In this document: positions 28,900 through 39,845 of the stretch, piece after piece
Position numbering within the stretch: the stretch's first letter is position 1
How the letters are laid out: each line of letters opens with the position of its first letter
Assembly: GCF_001294575.1 (NCBI RefSeq)
Contig: NZ_CP012676.1
Coordinates: 4,961,001-5,025,000 of the forward strand
Origin: Pseudomonas versuta
GTDB taxonomy: Bacteria > Pseudomonadota > Gammaproteobacteria > Pseudomonadales > Pseudomonadaceae
DNA length: 64,000 bases
Direction: 5' to 3'
Made by a program: the position numbers and the translations under genes
The notes under the pieces: model-generated
What the model was told of the DNA's origin: nothing
Seen by the model: the letters and a program-made list of their open reading frames with translations, nothing else
Database searches by the model: none

Positions 28900-29781
28900 C
28901 TAGACGGCGCCCAAGGGTGGGGAAGGTTGTTCGGGGAGCGGAGTGGCTGAGTGGGCAGCAAGGCCAAGGTCGTCACAATCACAGCTAAGGCGCTGGCCAG
29001 AGTCGACATTGAGCAGAGTCATGGCTCCTCCCCAGACACAGCCTGTATCGAGAGCGAAAATGCCGGGCTCCTTGCAGTTGCCTTCAAGTGCTGCCCAATG
29101 ACCGAATATTATCTTCAGGCCTTGGGTCTTGCGCTCTTTATAGCTGAACCAGGGGGCGTAGCCGGGTGGTGCGCTGCCGACCCCTTCTTTGCTTTTGAGG
29201 TCGAGTTTGCCGTCTCGGGTACAAAAGCGCATACGCGTGAAATAGTTGGTAATTACCCGCAAGCGGGCAACGCCAGTGAGTTCGTTGTCCCACTTGGCCG
29301 GTTCGTTGCCGTACATGCCATCCAGAAAAGGGCCCAGCAGGTTGTCGTCACGCAACGCGTGTTCGACTTCGCTAGCGCACTTGAGGGCTTTTTTCAGGCT
29401 CCACTGCGGTGGTATTCCTGCGTGCACGAGGGCTACGTTGCGTTCCGCATCGTGGTGCAGCAAAGGCTGCCGGCGCAGCCATGACAGCAGTTCGTCGCAA
29501 TCGGGCGCTTGCAGGATTTCGCGCAGCGTATCGCCTTTTTTCAGGCGCTCGATGTTGTGAGCGGCGGCCAGCAGGTGCAGGTCGTGGTTGCCCAATACGC
29601 ACACCAGCGACTCGCGTATGCGATATAGAAAGCGCAAGGTCTCCAGCGATTCCGGGCCGCGGTTAACCAGATCGCCCACCAGCCACAGTTTGTCTTTGGC
29701 GGGGTCGAAGGCTACGCGCTCCAGCAGGCATTTGAGTGGCTGGAGGCAGCCTTGCAGATCGCCCACGGCATACACGGACAT
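28900..29781 (-). CDS. apaH: Symmetrical diadenosine tetraphosphatase ApaH
   Basis: A 293-residue metallophosphatase that splits Ap4A into two ADP and also removes Np4 caps from RNA. The motifs of the calcineurin-like phosphatase fold are in order: [21 protein letters not shown] and LGNHDLH, and later [10 protein letters not shown] and [10 protein letters not shown]. The apaG stop and apaH start share one base. Length is slightly above E. coli ApaH owing to the C-terminal tail. Confidence 0.96.
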   Translation of the reverse strand: MSVYAVGDLQGCLQPLKCLLERVAFDPAKDKLWLVGDLVNRGPESLETLRFLYRIRESLVCVLGNHDLHLLAAAHNIERLKKGDTLREILQAPDCDELLSWLRRQPLLHHDAERNVALVHAGIPPQWSLKKALKCASEVEHALRDDNLLGPFLDGMYGNEPAKWDNELTGVARLRVITNYFTRMRFCTRDGKLDLKSKEGVGSAPPGYAPWFSYKERKTQGLKIIFGHWAALEGNCKEPGIFALDTGCVWGGAMTLLNVDSGQRLSCDCDDLGLAAHSATPLPEQPSPPLGAV

Positions 29782-30161
29782 CAGTGCAGGGCTCCGGGCA
29801 CGGCAAGACGGAAGGGGGCAATGATGGCTTTGAACTCGTGACCATCTTCGGCGTGCATCAGGTAGCTGCCCTGCATGGTGCCTACTTTGGTGGTAATCAC
29901 CGAGCCGCTGCTATAGACGTGCTGTCCGCCCGGCTCGATCAATGGCTGCAGACCTACGACACCAGCGCCACGGACTTCTTCGACATGACCGTCGCCATCG
30001 GTGATCACCCAATGCCGGGACAATAGCTTCGCGGCTATCGACCCCTTATTGTGCACCGTAATGGTGTATGCAAAGGCGAAACGCTGAAGTTCGGGTTGTG
30101 ATTGTTCTGGCAGGTAACGGGTGACGACGCTGACGTCGACCAGATAGCGGGGATCGGGCAT
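29781..30161 (-). CDS. apaG: ApaG protein
   Basis: A 126-residue protein with a single fibronectin-III-like beta domain, beginning [20 protein letters not shown] and containing the family block [10 protein letters not shown] and [10 protein letters not shown]. Implicated in Co2+ resistance and Mg2+ efflux from genetics in Salmonella; the molecular function is unknown. I prefer ATG 30161 over a GTG ten codons earlier, because the family starts here and AAGG stands upstream. Between rsmA and apaH, the standard order. Confidence 0.93.
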   Translation of the reverse strand: MPDPRYLVDVSVVTRYLPEQSQPELQRFAFAYTITVHNKGSIAAKLLSRHWVITDGDGHVEEVRGAGVVGLQPLIEPGGQHVYSSGSVITTKVGTMQGSYLMHAEDGHEFKAIIAPFRLAVPGALH

Positions 30162-30264
30162 GCGAGAGGCCTTACTTGAAAGCGTAGACACAGTTCGGGA
30201 TAAAACTGATGCCTGAGTCTAGGCCAAGTAATGGTGACTAGGCCAGCCGGTTAAGGCGGGGCAA

Positions 30265-30295
30265 CTGCAGGAGTCGCCGGTCGACGCTCCTGCAG
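30265..30295. repeat. Inverted repeat after rsmA
   Basis: CTGCAGGAG (30265-30273) and CTCCTGCAG (30287-30295) are exact inverse repeats in the 156-base gap between rsmA and apaG. A hairpin is expected in the message; it is a degenerate relative of the GTAGGAGC REP class or an independent structure. Confidence 0.5.
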
Positions 30296-30317
30296 AGGTG
30301 GGGCATCAGCCCGGGGA

Positions 30318-31136
30318 TCAATCTTCGGCTGGGGTGGCTACAGGTTGCTCGCTGAGTATGTCGGCCAGACGCACAAAGGCCGCAAGGTCGAGTTGCTCCG
30401 GACGCAAGCTGCCATCAACCCCTGCCGCTTCAATCTCGGCGTTGCTGAGCAAGGCTTTGAGGGTGTTGCGCAGTGTTTTGCGGCGCTGGTTGAAAGCCTC
30501 CCGAACTACGCGCTCAAGCAGGCGATGGTCTTTGGCCGGGTGAGGCAACACTTCGTGCGGCACCAGACGGACAATCGCCGAGTCAACTTTAGGCGGTGGG
30601 TTGAACGCACCAGGTCCTACGTTGAACAGGTGTTCCACGCGACAGTGATACTGAACCATGATTGACAGGCGACCCCAATCGCCGCCGCCCGGGCCTGCGG
30701 CCATGCGCTCTACCACTTCTTTTTGCAGCATGAAGTGCATGTCGCGGATCAGGCTGGCATTTTTCAACAGGTGAAAAATCAGCGGGGTAGAGATGTTGTA
30801 CGGCAGGTTACCGACCACTCGAAGGGTGCGCGGTGCAGCGCCAAGGCTGTTGAAGTCGAACTTCAGCGCATCGCCCTGATGCAGGGTGAAGTTGCTCATG
30901 CCGGCGAACTGCTGCTTGAGAATCGGGATCAGGTCTTTGTCGAGCTCCACGACATCAAGCTGGCCGCCGCTGTCGAGAATGCCTTTGGTCAATGCACCCT
31001 GGCCCGGGCCGATTTCCAGCAGGCGATCAGTGGGCTTGGCGTTGATGGCGCGCAAGATGCGGTCAATGACGCCCGCATCGTGCAGGAAGTTCTGGCCAAA
31101 ACGCTTGCGCGCCTTGTGTTGGTATTGCTCGTTCAT
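30318..31136 (-). CDS. rsmA: 16S rRNA dimethyladenosine transferase RsmA (KsgA)
   Basis: A 272-residue methyltransferase that dimethylates A1518 and A1519 in helix 45 of 16S rRNA, a late step of 30S assembly. It has the SAM motif [11 protein letters not shown] and the catalytic NLPY ([11 protein letters not shown]). The start [11 protein letters not shown] is the family signature. It overlaps pdxA by four bases. Not to be confused with the CsrA-type regulator also called RsmA in Pseudomonas. Confidence 0.97.
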   Translation of the reverse strand: MNEQYQHKARKRFGQNFLHDAGVIDRILRAINAKPTDRLLEIGPGQGALTKGILDSGGQLDVVELDKDLIPILKQQFAGMSNFTLHQGDALKFDFNSLGAAPRTLRVVGNLPYNISTPLIFHLLKNASLIRDMHFMLQKEVVERMAAGPGGGDWGRLSIMVQYHCRVEHLFNVGPGAFNPPPKVDSAIVRLVPHEVLPHPAKDHRLLERVVREAFNQRRKTLRNTLKALLSNAEIEAAGVDGSLRPEQLDLAAFVRLADILSEQPVATPAED

Positions 31137-32122
31137 ATACGGGTCTCGGCCATCTGATAGGCGGTTTCCAGGGCGACTTGCAGGCTGCCGGTATCGATCT
31201 TGCCGCTGCCTGCCAGATCCAGGGCGGTGCCGTGGTCGACAGAGGTGCGGACAATCGGCAAGCCAAGGGTGATGTTGACTGCAGCACCAAACCCTTTGTA
31301 TTTCAGTACGGGCAGGCCCTGGTCGTGGTACATCGCCAGCACTGCATCGCAGTGCTCCAGATATTTGGGGGTAAACAGAGTGTCGGCAGGCAGCGGGCCA
31401 TGCAGGTCCATGCCTTCGCTGCGCAGGCGCTCCAGAGTTGGTTCAATGATGTCGATTTCTTCATGGCCCAAGTGCCCGCCTTCGCCGGCGTGGGGGTTAA
31501 GTCCGCAAACCAGGATACGGGGTTGGGGGATGCCGAATTTTTGTTGCAGGTCGGCGTGCAGAATGCGGGTAACCCGCATCAGGCGCTCAGGGGTAATGGC
31601 GTCGCTCACCTGACGCAGAGGCAGGTGAGTGGTGACCAAGGCTACGCGCAGGCCGCGCGTGGCGAGCATCATCACTACCTGGTCGGTATGAGTCAGGTCC
31701 GCGAGAAACTCGGTGTGACCGGAGAACGGAATCCCGGCCTCATTGATGATCCCCTTGTGCACGGGCGCAGTAATCATGCCTGCGAAGTGGCCATCGACAC
31801 AGCCAAGGGCTGCACGGGTCAGGGTTTGCAGCACAAACGCTGCGTTGGCTTTGTCCAGTGTGCCGGCAATAACCTGCGCATTCAGCGGGGTATCCCACAC
31901 ATACAGACTGCCCGCAGGGGCGGGTTGATCGGGCCAGTTGTCCGGGCTTACCGGTAGCAGGCTGACAGCCACGCCCAATAGCACGGCCCGCTCAAGGAGC
32001 AGGTCGTGGCTGGTAATGGCAATCAGGGGGTGTGGCTGGCGTTGAGAGGCGAGAAGCAGGCACAGGTCTGGACCTATGCCTGCCGGTTCGCCGGGTGTCA
32101 GTGCAAAACGCTTTGTTTTCAC
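31133..32122 (-). CDS. pdxA: 4-hydroxythreonine-4-phosphate dehydrogenase PdxA
   Basis: A 329-residue NAD-dependent enzyme of pyridoxal-phosphate synthesis. Family blocks: [25 protein letters not shown] with SGHTEFLAD, and [20 protein letters not shown] with metal-binding His residues. Its start overlaps surA by four bases and its end overlaps rsmA by four bases, so translation is probably coupled through the cluster. Confidence 0.97.
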   Translation of the reverse strand: MKTKRFALTPGEPAGIGPDLCLLLASQRQPHPLIAITSHDLLLERAVLLGVAVSLLPVSPDNWPDQPAPAGSLYVWDTPLNAQVIAGTLDKANAAFVLQTLTRAALGCVDGHFAGMITAPVHKGIINEAGIPFSGHTEFLADLTHTDQVVMMLATRGLRVALVTTHLPLRQVSDAITPERLMRVTRILHADLQQKFGIPQPRILVCGLNPHAGEGGHLGHEEIDIIEPTLERLRSEGMDLHGPLPADTLFTPKYLEHCDAVLAMYHDQGLPVLKYKGFGAAVNITLGLPIVRTSVDHGTALDLAGSGKIDTGSLQVALETAYQMAETRI

Positions 32123-33459
32123 TGCTCAGCCTGATTTGCGCTCTCTGGCGAGGTGGCGCCAGGAAGCTTGATCTCAACATAGGCTTCGTCACGGATCTGA
32201 CGCAGCCAGGTTTGCAGTTCTTCATCGTACTTGCGGTTACGCAATGCGTTCATCGCCTGCTGTTCGCGAGCCTGGGTAGTGCTGTCTGTGGCGCGGCGGC
32301 CTAGGACTTCCAGAACATGCCAGCCGTACTGGGTCTTGAACGGTTTGGACAATACGCCTTGTGGGGTATCGGCCATGGCTTCGCGGAACTCGGGTACCAG
32401 TGAGTCCGGATTGACCCAGTTCAGGTCGCCGCCGTTAAGGGCCGAGCCCGGGTCCTCAGAGTAAGTTTTGGCCAGGGTTGCAAAGTCTTCGCCCGACTTG
32501 ATGCGGTCGTAGATTTTGTTGATCAACTCTTTGGTCTGGGCTTCGCTGCGGATCTCGCTCGGTTTGATCAGGATATGGCGAACGTGCACTTCGTCCACCA
32601 CCACGGTTTCGCCACCGCGCTTGCCATTGAGCTTGAGAATGATAAAGCCGCCCGGTGTACGCACCGGAGGCGTCACCTCACCCACTGGCATTTCACTGAG
32701 CATGCGGTCGAAAGGTGGTGGCAATTGAGCAGCTTTACGCCAGCCCATGTCGCCACCTTCCAGTGCTGTATCGCTGCCGGAGCGGGCGATGGCCATCTGA
32801 CCGAAGTCAGCGCCTTTCTTGAGCTGGTTGTAGACCTCTTCAGCCTGTTTGGCGGCTGCCTGGATGGCTTCCGAATTCGCGCTTTCAGGCGTTGGAATCA
32901 GAATGTTGGCCAGGTTGAACTCTTCGGACATTTGCATTGCGCCCATAGGCGAAGCGAGGAAGTTTTTCACTTCCTGCTCTGTCACCTGAATGCGCTCAGC
33001 GACACGACGTTGACGCACACGGCTGATGATCATCTCGCGACGAACCTGCTCGCGGGCATCCTCATAGGACAGGCCGTCATGGGCCAAAGCCTGACGGAAC
33101 TGATCAATAGTCATGTTATTGCGCTGGGCAATGGTGCCAATGGCCTGGTTCAGCTCTTCATCCGTGATCCGGATGCCTGAGCGTTCGCCGATCTGCAATT
33201 GCAGGTTTTCGACGATCAGACGCTCAAGTACTTGCTGATCCAGAACGCTGGCAGGCGGCACGCCCTGGCCGCGCTTGGCAATGGTCTGCTGAACCTCGTG
33301 GACACGCTGGTCCAGTTGGCTCTGCATGATCACGTCGTTGTCGACAATGGCCACGACCTGGTCAAGGGGCTGTACTGCAGCGTGTGCTGCAGTACCCAGG
33401 AACAACGCGCCCAGTACTAACGGGCGCAGACAATCAGAAAGCTTGATCTTCACGTTCAC
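32119..33459 (-). CDS. surA: Periplasmic chaperone and peptidyl-prolyl isomerase SurA
   Basis: A 446-residue precursor with a signal peptide ([17 protein letters not shown]), an N-terminal chaperone domain ([18 protein letters not shown]) and two parvulin domains (around [10 protein letters not shown] and [12 protein letters not shown]...[14 protein letters not shown] [19 protein letters not shown]). It carries outer-membrane proteins, including LptD, to the BAM complex. GTG 33459 is chosen with AAGG five bases upstream; a second GTG two codons later is possible. Its start lies inside the end of lptD (26-base overlap), linking chaperone and client. Confidence 0.95.
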   Translation of the reverse strand: MNVKIKLSDCLRPLVLGALFLGTAAHAAVQPLDQVVAIVDNDVIMQSQLDQRVHEVQQTIAKRGQGVPPASVLDQQVLERLIVENLQLQIGERSGIRITDEELNQAIGTIAQRNNMTIDQFRQALAHDGLSYEDAREQVRREMIISRVRQRRVAERIQVTEQEVKNFLASPMGAMQMSEEFNLANILIPTPESANSEAIQAAAKQAEEVYNQLKKGADFGQMAIARSGSDTALEGGDMGWRKAAQLPPPFDRMLSEMPVGEVTPPVRTPGGFIILKLNGKRGGETVVVDEVHVRHILIKPSEIRSEAQTKELINKIYDRIKSGEDFATLAKTYSEDPGSALNGGDLNWVNPDSLVPEFREAMADTPQGVLSKPFKTQYGWHVLEVLGRRATDSTTQAREQQAMNALRNRKYDEELQTWLRQIRDEAYVEIKLPGATSPESANQAEQ

Positions 33460-36181
33460 GATAACCTTGGATGCCTTTGTCGAGGAAGCTCTCTACTTTG
33501 GTGCCGACTACGCCACCGAGACCTTTCAGCACAACTTGGAGGAAGAGACCATGATCGCCCTTCTCGTTTTGAGGGGCTTCTTGGGTGTACTCGTCGTTGG
33601 ATACCCAGTAACGGCTGATCAGACGAAGCTTCCAGCAGCAGTTGTCGTATTCGAAGCCACCGAAGGCTTCCAGGGTACGGTTGCGGTTGTAGTCGTACTG
33701 CCAGCGGCTGATGGCGTTCCACTGCGGCACGATCGGCCAGATAACCGAGAAGTCGTGCTGCTGGATCTTGTAGTAGTCCTTGATGTAACCAGGATCTTTC
33801 GGTGTCAGGTAATCACCGCCCATTTGCCACTTGCCGGTGTACTGGTTGTAAATCACCTGGTCGTTGCGATAGCGATAGCCCAGGTTGACCACCTTGTTAG
33901 GGTTGTCTTCAGGCTGGTAATGCATCATCGCACTGCCCGAACGTGGGCTGCGGGTTTCCGGATCCCAGTTGTAATCGGCTGTCGCGCGCCAGTCGCGGTT
34001 GAAGCGATAGGCGTATTCCAGTGCATATGGCGAGACGCTGGCAGTTGAATCCTTGCGATCGTCGGAAATGCCCGGCAATTGAACCTTGCGATCCTGGAAG
34101 TAATAAGCCTGGCCAATGCTGACACGCTGGCGTTCAAAGCCATTGTCTTCGATCCAGCGGCTGGTCAGACCCAGCGACAGCTTGTTCTCGTCGCCCACGC
34201 GGTCAGAACCGGTGAACCGGTTATCACGCCACAGCGAGGAGTAGCTGAATGTGCTCTCGCTTGTATCGAAAACAGGAATGTCTTCCTGATTGCGCTCAGG
34301 GACATACAGGTAGAACGCACGCGGTTCGAGGGTCTGGCGGTAGTTGGTGCCGAACCAGTTGGTATTGCGGTCGAAATACAGGCCGCTGTCGACGCTGGCA
34401 ATAGGGACGCTGCGGTTTTGCGAGCTCTTGAAATCCTCACCGGCGAGCAAAGTACTCTTGCCCTTGCTATCCAGATCAAGATCGTACTGGGTGTACATGT
34501 ACTTCAGGGTTGGAGTCACAAAGCCATAGCTTGAAGTCATCGGCAGACTCATGCTTGGTGCCAGATTCAGACGTGTACCATTAGCTCGGGCCAAGCCTTG
34601 AACGTTGTTGTCGAGTCGTGGGTCAGTAGTGCCATCTTCGTTGGTGTAGTTACCGCTTTCCAGGCTGCGCTCAAACCGCACCAGTTCGGTGTCGTAATTG
34701 AAGTTCAGACCACCCGGATGAGTTGGCAGTACACCGTTGAGGGTTAGCTGCGGCAACTTGTTGTAAGGCGTGACCTGAGTAACAGTGGCCAGTTGATAGG
34801 CCTGTGCATTCAACCGGGCAGTGTAACTGTCGCCCCGATAGCTGACGGCAGCTTGCTGGTTCAGGTAATCGCGGTTTTCGACACCGATCTGATCAGTTTG
34901 CAGATCCTGGAAGTAGTACGGATCGCTGATCTTGGTGTAATCGACTTCGGTCATTACACGCGAATCCAGACCGCCCTTGTGCTGCCAGTTAAGCATGTAG
35001 CGCTTGTCGGAATAGTCGGTTTGACCATTGCGCTTGGTGTCGTCGTCGTTGAGGTAAGCGGCGCCGAACTGTCCCTCGCTGGACTCGGTCAGGTAGCGGA
35101 ACTCGCCTTCCATCAACAGACCGCGCTTGGTCATGTAGCGCGGATACAACGTGGCATCGTAGTTCGGTGCCAGGTTGAAGTAGTACGGGGTCACGAGCGT
35201 AAAGCCGGTGTCGGTGCTGCTGCTGAAGGACGGCGGCAGGAAGCCGGACTGACGGCGATCGTCGATCGGGAAATAGATGTACGGGGTGTAGAAGATCGGG
35301 ATGTCTTTGACCCGCAACGTCACGTTGGTCGCCGTACCGAAGCCGGTGGCCGGGTTCAGCGTGATGTTGTTGCCCTTGAGCTGCCAGGCGTTGCTGTTCG
35401 GCTCGCAGGTGGTGTACGTACCATCCTTGAGGCGGATGATGGCGTCTTCGGCACGCTTGGCATACAGCGCACTGCCGCGAATGCGCGACTTGTGCAGGAC
35501 GTATTCGGCGTTGTCGACCTTGGCTGCGCCAGTGTCCAGCTGAACATCGGCGTGATCGCCGACAATCAGGGCACCGTTGTCACGCAGACGGACGTTGCCA
35601 TTGAGCTCACCACGGCTTTCAGCCTGATACAGGCTGGCCTCGTCGGCCTCGACCTGCATGCTGCCCTGACGCATGACGACATCGCCAGCCAGTGTCGCGA
35701 CCTGCTCTTCCTGCTGATAGCGGGAAGCCTTTGCGCCGACAAAGGTCGGTGCATCGCTTTTACTGGTGGTGTCGTTCATGCCCGGACGGATGGGCTCGAC
35801 GTAGGAACCCGAGCAATACGGTCCGGTTTCGGCCAGCTGAGCCGGCGTCAGCTTGTCCCGGGGTACCCAGTCCAGATGGCTGTAGTCGTCGCTGCGCGCT
35901 TTTAGCCCACGGCCCTTGGCTTCAGTGACCAGCGGGGTAGGCGCGACTTGCTCGCTGGCCTCACCGCTGGCATCTGCCAATACGCCCTGGTGCGCCGGAC
36001 GCGGCGGCAATTGCGCGGCGTTGGTTTTTGGCGCGCAATCCCAGCCACCCGTAGCCGACACGGAACAGTCATACTGCTCCTCGGCAACAGCGAACGGCAT
36101 GGCTAGAGGTTGCATGGCCAGCAAACTGCCGGTTACCAGCAACGGAAATTTTTTACGAAACGCGGGGGATTTCAATGCCAT
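33434..36181 (-). CDS. lptD: LPS-assembly protein LptD
   Basis: A 915-residue outer-membrane protein that, with LptE, inserts lipopolysaccharide into the outer leaflet. It has a signal peptide ([20 protein letters not shown]), an N-terminal beta-jellyroll domain of the OstA/LptA type (roughly 150-270: [21 protein letters not shown]), and a C-terminal 26-strand barrel. The cysteines expected to form the interdomain disulfides are present (YDCS and WDCAP near the N-terminus, DNCCWKL near the C-terminus). First gene of lptD-surA-pdxA-rsmA and divergent from amgK. Confidence 0.96.
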   Translation of the reverse strand: MALKSPAFRKKFPLLVTGSLLAMQPLAMPFAVAEEQYDCSVSATGGWDCAPKTNAAQLPPRPAHQGVLADASGEASEQVAPTPLVTEAKGRGLKARSDDYSHLDWVPRDKLTPAQLAETGPYCSGSYVEPIRPGMNDTTSKSDAPTFVGAKASRYQQEEQVATLAGDVVMRQGSMQVEADEASLYQAESRGELNGNVRLRDNGALIVGDHADVQLDTGAAKVDNAEYVLHKSRIRGSALYAKRAEDAIIRLKDGTYTTCEPNSNAWQLKGNNITLNPATGFGTATNVTLRVKDIPIFYTPYIYFPIDDRRQSGFLPPSFSSSTDTGFTLVTPYYFNLAPNYDATLYPRYMTKRGLLMEGEFRYLTESSEGQFGAAYLNDDDTKRNGQTDYSDKRYMLNWQHKGGLDSRVMTEVDYTKISDPYYFQDLQTDQIGVENRDYLNQQAAVSYRGDSYTARLNAQAYQLATVTQVTPYNKLPQLTLNGVLPTHPGGLNFNYDTELVRFERSLESGNYTNEDGTTDPRLDNNVQGLARANGTRLNLAPSMSLPMTSSYGFVTPTLKYMYTQYDLDLDSKGKSTLLAGEDFKSSQNRSVPIASVDSGLYFDRNTNWFGTNYRQTLEPRAFYLYVPERNQEDIPVFDTSESTFSYSSLWRDNRFTGSDRVGDENKLSLGLTSRWIEDNGFERQRVSIGQAYYFQDRKVQLPGISDDRKDSTASVSPYALEYAYRFNRDWRATADYNWDPETRSPRSGSAMMHYQPEDNPNKVVNLGYRYRNDQVIYNQYTGKWQMGGDYLTPKDPGYIKDYYKIQQHDFSVIWPIVPQWNAISRWQYDYNRNRTLEAFGGFEYDNCCWKLRLISRYWVSNDEYTQEAPQNEKGDHGLFLQVVLKGLGGVVGTKVESFLDKGIQGYREREDQAF

Positions 36182-36313
36182 CTTATTAGTCCGGGCTTCC
36201 TGCGTGCCATCAGCCCGCGGTGGGGGACCGCAACGCCTATCGATGGTCTGGAAAAGATGCTGGATAATAAAGCATGACCCGCTTGACGGCTAGCACCGTC
36301 GGAGACCCTTGTA

Positions 36314-38007
<1,694 letters not shown>

Positions 38008-38008
38008 A

Positions 38009-38776
38009 ATGTTGTGGCCAGGGACTCTTGTCGGAGCCGGTGCGGGCTTTTTCATCGCCAGCATTCCGGGGGCCATGCTCGGGGCTTTATTGGGGCAGGC
38101 GCTGGACCGGCGTCTGCAGTTGCACAGTTGGGCGCAGTTGCGTGAGCGCCTGGGCGGTCGTCCGGCGTTGCGCAACGATGAACTGTTGTTTGTGCTGCTC
38201 GGACGCCTGGCCAAAAGCGGCGGCCGGGTTGTGGACAAACACATAGAACAGGCGCGTCTTGAAATGCGTCAGCTCGATATGTCCGGCCCGGCGCAGCAGC
38301 GAGCCATTGCCGCGTTCAATCGAGGCAAATCGCAAAATGACTCCCTGCGCGGCTATCTACGACGCCTGAAAACCCAGCCCCATGCAGCAGAAGGTGTGCT
38401 GCGTGCCGGCTGGCGGATGATTTTGGCTGATGGTCGTATCGATCCCAAAGAACGTGAACTGATTGTGTCGTGGGGCCTCTGGCTGGGCTGGACGGCGCAG
38501 CAGGTACTGGCGTTGGGGCCGGACCAGAATCTGCACAAAAAGCCGCTGGCAACCCGTGGTGGCACGTATCAGCAATCATTGGCCCTGCTTGGCGTAACGG
38601 CCAGTTCTGATCCGGAGCAGATCAAACGTGCCTACCGGCGCCTGCTCAGTCGCCATCACCCGGACAAGGTTGCCGGCACCGGCGCCAGTCCGGCTCAGGT
38701 GCGAGAAGCCACGGAAAAAACCCGGGAACTGCACCACGCCTACGCCATGATTCGTGAGCAGCGCGGTTTTCGTTAA
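38009..38776 (+). CDS. djlA: DjlA-like membrane-anchored J-domain co-chaperone
   Basis: A 255-residue protein with one N-terminal membrane segment (LVGAGAGFFIASIPGAMLGALLG), a central TerB-like helical domain (residues about 60-170: LLFVLLGRLAKSGG, ADGRIDPKERELI), and a C-terminal J domain with the required HPD (RYR-type AYRRLLSRHHPDKV). It should stimulate DnaK ATPase at the membrane; family members affect envelope stress. The start codon is one base past the murU stop. The membrane segment contains glycine zipper-like spacing as in E. coli DjlA. Confidence 0.88.
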   Translation: MLWPGTLVGAGAGFFIASIPGAMLGALLGQALDRRLQLHSWAQLRERLGGRPALRNDELLFVLLGRLAKSGGRVVDKHIEQARLEMRQLDMSGPAQQRAIAAFNRGKSQNDSLRGYLRRLKTQPHAAEGVLRAGWRMILADGRIDPKERELIVSWGLWLGWTAQQVLALGPDQNLHKKPLATRGGTYQQSLALLGVTASSDPEQIKRAYRRLLSRHHPDKVAGTGASPAQVREATEKTRELHHAYAMIREQRGFR

Positions 38777-38787
38777 CGCTGTGGCGA

Positions 38788-39783
38788 TTATTTGCGGGCA
38801 GGCTGCGGGCTGAGCCAGCCGCGTACCCTGCGGAACAATTGCTCCTGCTCGGCGTCGTCGTTGCCCGGGATGGCATTCAAGGCCACTTGACTGAAATTCG
38901 AACGGCTTGCCCGCTTGCTGGCTTGCAGTCGTTGCAAGGCAGCCTTGCGCGCCAGTGGCCGGTCTTTGTAGAAAATATCCAGAAGCGCTACCGAGAGGGT
39001 CGGCGCCAATTGGCTCAAGTCAGGTTCAACCCCGGCCGGGGTCCGGGCGGCGACCATGATCAGCTTGGGAAGCTGGGCCGGCTGCTTTTCGCTCACATAG
39101 CGCGCGGCCCAATAGGCACCTGTACCGTGACCGAGTAACACCAGGCTGCGCATGTTTTGCTGTTGGGCAAAGGCAACGGCGGCGTCAATACGGGCGAAAA
39201 TCCGCTCGGCATCCGCTTTGCTTATGGCCTCAAACGTATCGCCCGGTGGCGATTCCACTGCGTTTTCGGAACCGGCGCTGGCTGCCTGTTCAATGGGTTT
39301 GGCTGTGGTACTGGCCTCTTTACTGCTAGTGTTCGGCTCCACAGGGGCAGGAGAGGTCTGTGCTTGGGCCATGCGCGGCTGACTGGCCAGGCTTTGCATG
39401 TCCGGCAAACTCAGGCTCAGGCTGGCCCAGTTGGCATCCGGCAGCTTGTTGCGCAAGGGGCCCACCGTCAGCGGCCAGTCTGCGCTTTCGCCCGCTCCCG
39501 GTACGATAATCACCGCACCGTCGGGGTCGTTGCTGTTGGCCGGTTTCCAGAGCGCGAGAAAACTGTCTTCCCCTGCTTGTAGTTGTTGCTGCTCGTTTTT
39601 CGGTAGCTGGCGCTCAAGAGCCGTTTCGTCTTCCATGCTGCGTTCGGGCAACTGTGGACGTATTTCAGGCTGAGTTAGTACAGGCTCTGTCGCTGGCTGC
39701 GGTTCAGCCGCCAGCACCGGCAGGGCGACCGGCAGGATCAACGACAGATACAGCGCCACATGTGCCGGGCGCAAAGAAGACAT
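38788..39783 (-). CDS. DUF3530 alpha/beta-hydrolase-like exported protein
   Basis: A 331-residue protein with a signal peptide (VALYLSLILPVALPVLAA). After a Pro/Gln/Glu-rich segment it has hydrolase-like blocks AVIIVPGAGESADW and LVLLGHGTGAYWAARYV; the second replaces the usual nucleophile GxSxG by GHGTG, so the catalytic serine may be missing. A low-complexity Ser/Thr/Ala/Pro insert (roughly 140-190) separates them. I recognise the DUF3530 family but no function. It is convergent with djlA and divergent from the sensor kinase. Confidence 0.75.
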   Translation of the reverse strand: MSSLRPAHVALYLSLILPVALPVLAAEPQPATEPVLTQPEIRPQLPERSMEDETALERQLPKNEQQQLQAGEDSFLALWKPANSNDPDGAVIIVPGAGESADWPLTVGPLRNKLPDANWASLSLSLPDMQSLASQPRMAQAQTSPAPVEPNTSSKEASTTAKPIEQAASAGSENAVESPPGDTFEAISKADAERIFARIDAAVAFAQQQNMRSLVLLGHGTGAYWAARYVSEKQPAQLPKLIMVAARTPAGVEPDLSQLAPTLSVALLDIFYKDRPLARKAALQRLQASKRASRSNFSQVALNAIPGNDDAEQEQLFRRVRGWLSPQPARK

Positions 39784-39845
39784 AGATTATTCCAGGCCAG
39801 AAGTAATCCCGGCAGCCTAATGGGTTGATCAGCATTTGTCAGGGT

